The position numbers and the translations under genes are program-made. A DNA stretch of 36,630 nt from Apostichopus californicus (lineage: Eukaryota > Echinodermata > Holothuroidea > Aspidochirotida > Stichopodidae), in the NCBI GenBank assembly GCA_020650975.1, contig JAIPMN010000063.1, forward strand, positions 1-36,630, read 5' to 3'. The notes beneath the pieces are model-generated. The model saw nothing but the letters and a program-made list of their open reading frames with translations. It was not told the DNA's origin and did no database searches. Below, piece after piece: positions 23,701 through 35,700 of the stretch (its first letter is position 1; the number at the start of each line of letters is the position of its first letter).

Positions 23701-26700
23701 TATCTTGCCATTTAATATCAGTTTCATTGTCATTTGTCTGCCAATTTGTGATTGCTTTAGTTTTATGGATTTGAATACAGTCAAAACAATCTTGTTTACT
23801 GGATAAGCTGACAGTCTTGCAGACAAGGTCCATCAACTGCAGAGACAGTCTACATGTAGAGGTATAACCTGAATGATAAAAACAAGATGGTTTATGGTCC
23901 CTGCTATGAATGCAATAAAACAATCTGTAAAATCCAAGTCCCTGGTGGGGAGATTTTGGGATTGTTAGTGAAGAGTATCAAGAAAGCACAGAAGCAAAAG
24001 AAGAGTAAAATGCTTTCTGGTCACTTCGCCCAACAACCATATCGCCCAACTGCCATTTCGCCCAACTAGCATGGTCATTTCGCCCAACCAGCATGGTCAT
24101 TTCGCCCAACCTTGTTGGTCATTTCGCCCAACCATTTTTTACTCATATTCAGTCAGAATAATATTACTTTTTTCTATTTCACTAGTTCAATATGATTTAT
24201 TTTGGGTTATATTACTTCGTGGTAGGTAAATAAAGTGATGTCCGTTCGATATCGATCGGAGTCTGAGCAGTTATTTAGGGTATAATGGGAGGATTACACT
24301 ACTTTAGGCCATTACGCATACAATGGAAGTTATTTTGTTATACAAACAAAAGGGAATAGGTGTGGAATAATATCACCTTTTCTATTTCACTAGTTCAATT
24401 TGATTTATTTTGGGTTATATTATTGGTAGGTAAATAAAATGATGTCCGTTCGATATCGATCGGAGTCTGACAAAAGTTAGGCACTGAGCCGTTTGCATGT
24501 TTGAGGAACTGTATAGTTGTCTCTTTCTGGAGCATTGAGTGGCCCTAAGAAGAGCTGTTTGCATGTTTGAGGAACTGTATAGTTGTCATCAAAGGGGAAT
24601 CGGTCTCCATAAAAACCTATCAAACCTAACCCCTAAAACACTGATCCATCCTACCAACTAACAATTCCCGAACGTTTCCTTATTAAATTGAAAAATAAAA
24701 TAAAATATAAAACCCCTCCGTAATATTGAAGTATTATATTTAATCAATGTAACCACTGTATCTATGTAACCACGACTTCAACTTTCCTTAATATTCGGTT
24801 CGTATCCAGTAACGTTAACAATTCCCGAACGTTTCCTATCAAACCTAACCCCTAAAACACTGATCCATCCTCAAGTTTCCTTAATATTCGGTTCGTATCC
24901 TGAACGTTTCCTTATTGAAGAATAATATGTAATCAAGATTGGGCGAAATGACCAGGCTGGTTGGGCGAAATGACCAGGCTGGTTGGGCGAAATGACCAGG
25001 CTGGTTGGGCGAAATGGTAAGGTTGGGCGAAATGGCAGTTGGGCGAAATGCTTGTTGGGCGAAGTGACCAGCTTCCGAGTAAAATAACAACATAAAGATA
25101 GATGTAATCCCAAGAAAACAGGATGTAACATGTCAGTATAAAAGAAAAAGACATTTAAAGCATAGTATTTGCTGTGATATTATTATATGCAATACAAGTC
25201 ATGCCATTGGTTTAAGCACTGTTACACTGAAGACTACATCCAGTTTGCATCAGGGAAGTATTTCAAGAGAAATTCCATACTTAAAGCCAAACAAGGATTA
25301 AGAATGATTGAATTACTATGAACTCATTTTTCTTTAATTATAGAGAAAGGAATTCAAAGCAAATTTAACCAAGTTATTGAAGTTGACCAGCCAGATGTGC
25401 CACAACTACAATCGCTACTTTATTTCTGCCGAGACGAAATTGTTAATAGCTAGGTATATTGCCACATCAGCCAGTGAAGAGGATGACAAAGGATTAGATA
25501 TTGATGGAGAAATGAACCTTGATCTTTCACCCGTGCAACCAGCTCAAGAGGCAATGAGACTTTTCACAGGAGTAAGCAAGGGTGTCATCGGAAAAGATCA
25601 TGATGGAACAACTGAACTCTGTAAGTTGGTGCTAACTATGAAGAAGAACAAAACACCTTCATATGATGACTTGGTGTTATCTTATTTATGTATATTAACA
25701 CTTTGCTCGATATTTTATATTTATACCATTTTTTGGGGGGCTTATGAAAAATCTTGTTGAAGATATTTAAATATCTCATTACTTGTTTGCAATGCAATTA
25801 ATTAGATTTAATTTGTAACTATGCACGTGAAGGTAACATTAAATCACTTGTTATTTACCAGACTCTTCCTGTGCCTCCCTGTGTTTTTATTGTAGTGTTC
25901 ACATGAAACAAACCCTATGTCTTCTACACTCCCATCAATAACTGCATTCTGAGCATTCTTCCTTGATTTTATCTAAATTACTTGCTGTAACATTCAACAA
26001 AGCTTAACTTTGTCCAAACATATATCAAAAGTTTCATTGACAAAACAGCCAATGCCACCCTGTTTGCATCTGTTTTAATACAGTAAATTGGAATTGTCTA
26101 AGTGTATGACTGACTTGGGAACCTGTTGGTCCTTACTAACTTTGATAGGTTTTGCTGAGAATCAAATGATGTTTTAGGTATCTATTGGTGTTTATCTGAT
26201 ACCTTGTTTCTGTATTTGCAGATGGCAGCAAAGATACAAGTTACTGGTTGGCTTTACAGAAGGTTCTTGAGAGTTTGCTGCTAGTTAGTGAGCTGTATAC
26301 ATTGCAAGGATGTGTCAGAGAAGCAAAGTATTATTGCCAGGAAGGTTTAAATCTTTCTCAGATGTATAACTTACCCAGATGGTTAGTACTCATCTCAACT
26401 TTCTGTATTTCACTTAGCTTTAAGACAGCAGGACTAACTTAAAACTGTAAATCAGTTTGTCATAAATTGCAAGGATCAGGGAGAATATAAAATAGTGACT
26501 TTGTTCAGTGATTGTGATCATACTTGAAGATATAAATTTTAAACAACATTAGTTTAAATTTAGTGACTCTAATCTATCCTACTTTCACAACCCACCTGGT
26601 TTATGTCACTTTGCTTGTGGTAAAGTATTCATTTACTCTCAAGGATGAAGAAATACTTTTCTAATAAGTATTATATGCTAAACTAATTAATTTTTCTTTT

Positions 26701-29700
26701 CTTGTGCAGGATTGCAACTTTCAATCTCAGCCTTTGTGACAGTTTTAATCTGCAATATTTAGAGAATTCTACTCTTGCAGCAATCAAAACCATTCATTGT
26801 TTATTACAAGATAATGAAATCAATGCGGCAAAGAAGAATCATGTTGGTGACCCTGCTGCTCAGAAATCACTTTCAATGGAGGACAGTATGGATGAGAGTT
26901 TTGTCTTGCACACAAGGATGTCTTCGTTAGATTTGAGTCATGAATCCAACTTTAGATCGGAAAGTCTCCTGGACATCCCCCTGGACTCTCCTGGATTTGT
27001 GTCTCATGCAGAAGACTGTGTCTGTAATTCCTGCATGGACTTAGAACTTCACAATTACTGGATCCATTTGTTCTCAGTGGCTGCTGAGCTGGTTGGTGTA
27101 GAGCACAAACAGTTTGATGTTTATCTGTCTGCAGGTGAGGTTGTATGGAATTGGTGTCTTAAACAGTGGACCACACACATCACAAACTCAATTAAAACTC
27201 TCAACAAACTGTTACATACCTCTACCAACATAACTAAAATGTCAAATTTGTCTGTAAATGCAATTAATGGGAGGTTTGCAAAGATTTCCAAGTTACGAGT
27301 GATCTATCATCTTCACACACAGCATTTTCCAGATGTACCAAATAGTATACAAGATGGTCTGAATAACTTAAAGTTCTGTCAGTTACATGTTGATGCATTA
27401 TCTCTAAAGTCTGAGTTTATGTATCTGAAAGCACTTTGGAATATTTACATGCTTCAGAGTGGAGCCATCACCTCTTCATTAGATCAGCTGATCTCATCTT
27501 GCTGGTCAGACACTAAAGGCACTGTAGAGAGTATGCCAGGTGACATCACACATCAACTGGGACAGCTTTCCATTGATGGATCTGAGATAACAAAAGAAAC
27601 AACTCCTACACATTGGAGGGATTCCTTATCTGGAGCTCACTCTAGGCCGGAACTGTCTCGAAAGGAAGCAGTCACCAAAGGAAAGCACTCAGATGACGTG
27701 AGTCTCGATTCTTTAGGGTTATTTTCTGATATTGTGGATGATAATGAAGAGAAACTAGTTAAAGCTGGGAGAACTAAGAATGAGAAACTAACCACAGCTA
27801 AGAAGAGGAAAGCAGTTGAGAATAAATCCAAGAAGGGAAGTCTCCTCAACTCAAGCATGAGTGAGCTGGCTACAGATGTGATTGCTGAATCTGTACAATT
27901 GACAGATGTGTTTGATTTTGATGAAGTAAGCAAGGAGGAGATGAAACCAAAGAGAGGCAGAGGAAGAGGAAAGAAGCAAACATCTGCTCCCACTGTCAAC
28001 AAAACCTCTGGATCAAAGAAAGTAAAGAACACAGCTGTGGAAACTACAACAGAAGTAAATCCGGCTCTCACAAAGTCTAGAGGGAGAGGAAAGAAGCAAA
28101 CATCTGCTCCCACTGTCAACAAATCCTCTGGATCAAAGAAAGTAAAGAACACAGCTGTGGAAACTACAACAGAAGTAAATCTTACAAAGTCTAGAGTGGC
28201 TAAACAGAGTGAAGTTAAACAGAGTGAAGAAGTAAAAGGAAGGAAACCCCCCAGGAGAAGAGGTAGACCCGCTGCAACAGAAGTAGTCAGAAACACATCA
28301 GATGAAGTTGATGAACAGTTTAACACATCAGATGAGTCATTCCGTTTCATCTTTGATGACCATGATGATGATGAGGTAGATAATGAATCCACCTCATCTA
28401 ATTCTTATAAGTTGGAATCAATAGTCCGTCTGTATTGTGAGGATCAGGAAACAACAGCGACATTAAATTTGTTGAGGCAAGTACCTGCAGAATGTGAAGA
28501 GATTGAACTTCCAAGAGCCTTGTCATCGGAAGAAGAGGAGGAATTAATTACCAGGAAGAGAGGACGGAAAACAGCAGCAAAGAGATTAGGAGCAAAGAAG
28601 ATTGGGAATGGACATTGTCGTCAGAAAACTACAGAAACCTCGAACTGGACAGCTGGAGATGTTATAGGTAAAATTAAATACTTGCAGGTTCAACTACTTT
28701 CCTTTTCTTATGCAACATTTGAGTGATGACATATTGCAGATATGTTGTGTCGTAGATAATCAAGAAGGAAACATTTGTGAATGACCTAATGTTGCTTTCT
28801 ATTTATTCTGAATTTTATGATAGTTAGATTTTCAACTTGTAAAATGTGTTTAATGTCTGAATATACTTTAAGGAAAACTGTATAATGAAGTCACTTTTGC
28901 AGTCCAAACCTAATTATAAAAGAATCCATGATTTCATTAACTTTAGTATTTCTTCCAAATCGAGCAGTAGTTGGAAAAACATCCTGAGAGTGATGAAGGC
29001 AGAGATAAGTTGTTAATGTGTGTTTATGAAAAGGAACAAACTTTCTCAAGGATTAAACTTCGTTTGTATCAGTATCTTACCCTTACAGGGGGTTGCCAAC
29101 ATGTTTGTGCTCCCTCTCAACACATAAACCACTGCAAATTTCAATATCAATGTTAAGATGCTATTTACTAATAATTAACTTTAATAATTAATGATAAAAG
29201 GACTTCATCATACAGTTTGTAATCAATGGGTCTTTGTGAAAGACAATAGCTTGAACATTGGATTACAATGGTACGAAGCTAATTTAATAATATCTCTCAC
29301 ACTGCTTGGAAGCTGGCAAGCTTGCTTGAGGTGTTTCAGAAATGCTCTGTGTTTTTGACTCTTTACATTTGTCTCGCATGCAGAGCAGAAACAAGCCCAG
29401 GAATTGCTGCATGGCAGTTAGTTTGCAGTATGATTATCCTTTGGGCTCATTTGGTGGATTGAATTACTCCCACAGGTAGAAATACAAAGTGATAAAACTA
29501 CAAGACAAGTTGATTATAAATTGCAATTCCTTTACTGTTTGTACAATATAGAAGGTACAACTGTTAAAGTTACAGATATGATTGTCTTGAAGAGAAGCAC
29601 ACATAATGGATACAACTGTCATGGTAACATCAACTCTGGTTAATAAATGTAGATCTTGAGGAAATGAAAACTTAAACATAATATTTCCACCGTGTACTAC

Positions 29701-32700
29701 TGCACAGGGTTAAAAATCTGTATCATGGTCTTGGCTCAATAACAATCAACTATCATATTGATATTATGGGAATTACTGTTGCAAAATTGATTGATATGAT
29801 ATTTTTGGTCAGTAGCATACATATTAATACAAAATAAATACAATTTTATTGTATCATCATTTTTTTTCAAGAAAATTTTTTGGTTCATTGTGTGTCATTC
29901 AATTTACTAGTGTAGTTACTGAATTGCAGGCTCATATGTTTTAAGGTGAAATCTGGATTATATAAAGGTTTCAACTATTGTACTCCTGTTTTCATTTGCA
30001 GTGACTTTGTGATATAAGAGAATTGACCTTTGCAGCTTGTATCTTTATGTAACTAAGGCTGTTAGAAGCCAGTGCTAACAAATAGGTATAAGACCTGAAG
30101 CTTGTTATCTGTATGCTACCAAATAATCACAGACAAGCTTTCTAAATGCTCTGTGATTGTTGAAAGTGACCTACAACTCCATTGCTTGAAAATATCTCTA
30201 CTTTGAATCATGGTCATTTTGTTATGAGCAATATTTGAGCTAATTCTGAGCTGCTTGATGCTCTGTACAAACTGGTTCTTGCTTAGTTTTGCCTCATGGC
30301 TCATTGAAATGTTCAGATCTTGATTCTTGAAATAATCAGGCCTCAAAATCTCAGGATTCTTTCCTTCCTTTAGAAAACTGTGTCTAAATGGTCAAATTTC
30401 TTTAAGTGTGAATCTTGTACGAATGGTTTTAAATTTTGGATGAGGTAAAAGTGTAAAATATGTGAGCTTTACCACATAGGATAAGATAAGAATAATCATT
30501 GAAGGGGTGGTGTACTGTATAAAACTTTGATAGCCATGTTTAATGGTTCTAGGCTATGTCTTGTTGTGGAGCAATGTGTTAACTGCCTCTTTTACACAGA
30601 CAAGTTTCACATTTATTTGCAGTATCTTAATTTTGATAAATACAGACCTTAAATGGTAGAACTGGTAAACATGTGTGTAGCCTCACCATATGGGAATAAG
30701 AACAGAGGAAAAAGATAGGCTTTTCAACTAAAGATTGCTGACAGGGCTGCTGCATTAATAAGTAAGTAAATTGTGTAACACAGATAGGGGATGTCCATGT
30801 AACTTTCCAATACTGTCCATATATGGATACAATTCTTTGAACTTATCACATATTCATACTGTCAAACATCATGCAACAACTGGTTTATTCATTCCAGGTA
30901 TTGAAACTGCTGTCAAGTGCTTAGAAGAAGCCTTGGTTCTACTTAGGAAAACAGCCCCAAATCCAATGTATCGTAAAATATGTCAGCTCTTGGCACTTTG
31001 CTTGGGTGAAAAACAACCACAAAGGACAGCAGAGTATCTCAGCCAATCAATGTCAGTCACACTACGACATCAGAAGCTAACTAGCTTGGCAAAGAAATTA
31101 AGGTAAGGTGTAGTTCATTGATTTATCTTCATGGCTAATTCCAGACAAAGTAATGTTTCCCTCAATATTTCTGTAGTATCTTCAGTTATATCATTACTTG
31201 ATTTCTCCATCAAAATTTATTGTCAGGTTGATTCCTAAATTTTCTCCCTGCTTCATTCTTCTATTACAAGCTATTTCACTCTAATGGGACAAACTTGAAA
31301 CCTTGGTGATAGGGTTAGGGTTATGATTAACCCAAACTTGAAACCTTGGTGAATGGGCAAGGGATATGGTTAACCCAAACTTACAACCTTGGTGATAGGG
31401 TTAGGGTTATGATTAACCCAAACTTGAAACCTTGGTGAATGGGCAAGGCATATGGTTAACCCAAACTTACAACCTTGGTGATTGGGTTAGGGTTATGGTT
31501 AACCCAAACTTGTAACCTTGGTGATTGGTTTTAGTATATTGCTTTTCCAAAAAACTGTCAAACACTAACAATTTATTGTGTTAATTAGGTTCATTGGGTG
31601 AAGAAAGCTGGAGTTTGTGTAATTTTAATGAAGTATGCATTCATTCATCAGTGTTAAATATAAGTCAATATATTACAATACAACAACCTAACTGATTAAG
31701 AAGACCTTACAGATTACATACCCAACCTGCAAAGAAAGATCATGTGGCTGAATTCATAAAGTCTTACCTCAGTCCACCTAATATGCAACAGGAATGATGA
31801 AATTAGACATCAGCTTCAAAGCAATAAAGCATTACATCACATTATTGGGAAACAAATACTTTCTGTTTTTGATTAAATAGTTTATAACATGCTAACTAGT
31901 GTTTGCACGGGGTACCTGGATACCCGCCCGATGCGATACTACCCGTTTCCTAATTTATTATCCGAATCCGACGCAGTGTGATTTTTTTTGTTTTTTGTTG
32001 CAAACCGATGGTTAGGGAAGATTTTCCCATTGACCTAGTGTGGTGTTAGGCTTCCATGTGGTCGAAGATAACAGCAATAATTAAAATATTCCATGGATAC
32101 CTTATAACTGCGTCACAATTTCAGCTAATAAACAGATGGTTAGGCTAGATTACCCCATTGACTCAGTGTGGTGTTAGGCAACCATGTGGTCGAAGATAAC
32201 AGCAATAATGAAAGTATTCAATGGATATCTTATAACTGCGTCACAATTTCAGGGGTATAGGCTATATTTCCCCATTGACTTAGTGTGGTGTTAGGCTACC
32301 ATGTGGAAGAAATTGAAAGAATTCTCACAATTATTATTTATTCATTCGTTTATTTCATATAAGGAAAGACTGACAAGGAATTTTACGAGATGTTACTAAT
32401 GGATTATAGACGGGATAACTTAAAAAATAATAATCGCAAGTGGCTTTTCACTAAACGTTTATTCCAAATCTCGCGGCTAATGCGAACCCTGGGCCTGCAT
32501 AATAGATAGTAGTAGTAAAAACTGTTTAAGAGCTCAATTGTATATTTATATGGTCTGATCCAATGGCAATAGAGGTGGAGAGAAACATAAGCAGCGGCGG
32601 CAGTGCGATGTTAGTAGTGATGTTAATTATATGAAGTTATTAACAAGTTAGATGAAAGAAACAAAAGCAAATAGAAATTATTGAGGAAGGTTTTATACCT

Positions 32701-35700
32701 TATCTTACACGTACGTATTTGAACATGAAAACATTGTCAGTAGAGAATATAATTCATTTATTATAGCATCCAATATGTAATTTCTTGAAAATCGCGATAC
32801 ACAAGGGTAAACAATTTTTCCGGGTACCCGGATACCCGACGGGTAACGGCTCTTGGGTACCCAGTTCCCAATTTTTGGACCTGTGTAAACACTAATGCTA
32901 ACTTGGAGCAGCAAAACAGTCCCCAACCATATAGAGGTAATGGTTAGTATGAGGGTCATCCAATTATATGTGAACATTATATGAATTTAGTCAGAAGATA
33001 GAAGTTGATCAACCTAGGGCACAAATCTCATGTTTCTGTGACTTTTATCATCTATTTCAGTAAATGTGATCAACCTAAATGTTTCTTTCAAACTTAACAG
33101 GAAATTGCAGCATCTTGAAGAAGGCAAGTGCCTTGAGAATGAATCATGTAAGGAGCACTATAAACACCAGAGGTTGCTCACCTCAAGCCAGTTATTTTCA
33201 TTCAGTGCTGATTTGAACTCTGTCAAGGAAGTAACAAGTATACTACCAGCAGGTGAGAACCTTGAAAAGTTCAATAATATCATTTACTCTCGGTTTCATT
33301 TTCTGCTACAACAGTTTGGATAATTGATATTTACGAACAGTTCTTTACATTTCAACATGCTTTTGAAATTGGTAATTAGTAAAATAAATCATTCAGGCCC
33401 AGTACTGTAGTGATACTTTTCTATATAACTGCAGTGTTTGGCTTGAGGTGAGTTTTAGGGTTACATGTTACTGATATGTCTTTGATACGGTGACATACTT
33501 GTGAGACATTTATTCACTCGTTACTAAAAATGATATTTAATTAAAGGCTATATCATGAGAATGTATGCTTTTTTTGTTTCATGTTTAGGTTGTACTTAGA
33601 ACCTCCATTCAATGTATGATTAAAAACATCAGTGAAATAGACAGGTAACTTGATAACACCGATAGCATTTCACTCTATTTGACTCAACCTTGCATGTTGT
33701 TGGTGTTGAATTGGCAATGTGTCAGCATTAACCGGACTAAGCACCAACATCTTTCTGATGTAATCGGTATGAAGAAAGTCAAATAGCTGTACATGGATTT
33801 TAATATACCAATATTATTAGGTACATACATAAAATATTTCACAAATATTTTAAGAGTTTCATATGAGTTCCAAAAGTACTGGACTATCATGTTTACACCA
33901 GGATTTGAAATATATTTGGTTTCTCAATATATCAGTGGACCTTGTGTATATGTTTTGATTTCAATATCTACCTTTTCTAAATTCTAAATGTCTTTCACCC
34001 ATTGTCCTCTTTTGGTTTTATTATTAATTCCTATTGAAGGTTGGACAGTTTGTCAGTTATCTGTTGTCAATGCAAGTCCTTCCTCCTCTGGATGTCTCAC
34101 CTGTACCAGCTTTGTTCTTCTTTCTCGACTGGAGAGGGGTCAACCTCCTCTTGTTTTTCATTTACCATTGGCAAGTCAAATCTCTATGTATTGAATGTGG
34201 TCATGTTATTGTATGGCAGAGTAAGGTAATTATCTAAGAAAATAGTTTCCACTGATGACACAACAACATTAATACATTATTTGTAGGTGCTACTGATTTG
34301 TCCATACATGATATCATGGTGACCAATCTCTTAGGTTGAGGGGTTTTGTTTGTTCATATTTTCATTGTGAAATTGGGAAGTGGTTAGTACTTCTAGTAAG
34401 TAAAGTATAAGGCAGTGTTGAAACATATTTTGGCAAAATCAAAAGTGCACAAACATAGGATTTTTGCTGGCTGACTCTTACTAGACAACAGAAAGATTTC
34501 TGCAAGATTCTACACAGCAACATGCAATATTTAGTTCTCCCAGCATTTATACAGATTTAGCTGTTTTAAAGCTTGTTAAAATGGTCAATCACATTATTCC
34601 TCAGTGATTTGTATGGAGTACCTGTTTATGTTACAGAAGAAAATATTTGGACAAAACCAAATGCTAAGTGGAGGGGATTAGAAGGCCAGAGAAGTTTATC
34701 TAAGTACAGTATGTGATGCCTACAAATTAGTTCAATAGCGCAGCCTACTGCACACATGAAGTAGATGTGGCTTAAAAACAGATTCAAAGAACAATACTAA
34801 CTCATGCAAATCAATGTATGATAGTATTAATTAATCTAACACTTGGTAGAGTGTCTGCTAGTAGACTATTAAAGATGTGTGATAAAAGATAAAAAGGATT
34901 CACAATATTATATAAAATATACAAATTAAATGTAGAAGTTAAATATTATATAAAATATAAAAAGTACTGGGCCTAATTAACTCCATAAATTTGTATTTAT
35001 TTCAATTATTGCTACAACCAAATACAACCAAATGAATGATATATATTTTGTGAATGGTTAAGAAAATGGAAAAAGAGTTAGTATGCAGTGGAGTGCAATG
35101 GAGTGTGTGGTGTTTTATTTATATCATGTTGCTCTGCTCATGTAATCAAGCTTTACCAAATCAGTTGTGGATATCATTGTACTAAATGAGATATTGTAAG
35201 ACTTCCAGAAATTTAGACTAAGTTTAATATACAAATGTGTGACTGTTAAAAAGTCCTGGTTTGATGAGATTGAAGTGACCATATGACTTCATAGGTTCTT
35301 ATGGTTTTTGTGGTGGATTCTCTTTTAATATATAAGGTGTTATGTGCCATCTTAGGCGATAGTTTTGTACTATTTGCTTTTGAATGTTTCCTGTATTTTA
35401 AATATTTACTGTGTATTAATTGTTTCAATTCCTGTAAAGCGCTTCGAGCAGCGTTGCTGATGAATGCGCTATATAAGTACTATTTTATTATTTATTTTGA
35501 AACAGGTGGATTCTGGACCGTCGAAGAAATCAGCTGATAGTCTAATGATGGAATTCAACCAGGTCTTTCAAGAGAGCAAGGAGACTGTCAAGAATAAGGA
35601 CAAGCAAGTCTGGTGGGCCAGCAGGCAAAGTCTAAATGATCAACTTAAGGTATGCGAAAGAAAACATAACTTATTGGGGTGAAATAGAACTTATCTGCCT

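Larger units (their letters stand above)
22431..25343 (+). other. separase intron 9
   Basis: A 2.9-kb GT-AG intron (gtaagt ... attatag). It holds an RFX-like X-box at 22623-22635, the 18-copy minisatellite at 22705-23631, and an inverted-repeat element at 24012-25076. Confidence 0.8.
31103..33100 (+). other. separase intron 13
   Basis: A 2.0-kb GT-AG intron (gtaagg ... cttaacag). It contains the 43-bp array at 31291-31535 and hAT-type copy B at 31897-32894. Confidence 0.8.

Noticed and set aside
24871..25154. Three overlapping - strand open frames with 'FRPT' or 'ISPN' repeats
   Set aside because: They are translations of the 22-bp 'tttcgcccaacc' tandem units in the inverted-repeat element in different frames, not proteins.
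25621..25760. Extension of exon 10 to the stop near 25760
   Set aside because: A perfect gtaagt donor at 25621 joins in phase to exon 11; the downstream translation loses separase similarity and becomes hydrophobic AT-rich sequence.
27637..28392. A 251-codon open frame on the - strand
   Set aside because: It lies exactly opposite the low-complexity, Lys/Glu/Ser-rich part of separase exon 12 and consists of Ser/Phe/Leu repeats that mirror it, including the 120-bp duplication.
31300..31500. Interstitial telomere
   Set aside because: TTAGGG occurs only as part of a longer 43-bp unit and not as uninterrupted hexamer runs.
32705..32977. 90-codon - strand open frame
   Set aside because: It overlaps the end of the non-autonomous hAT-type copy and its flank; the Tyr/Pro/Gly-rich part is the 'gggtacccgg' subterminal sequence.
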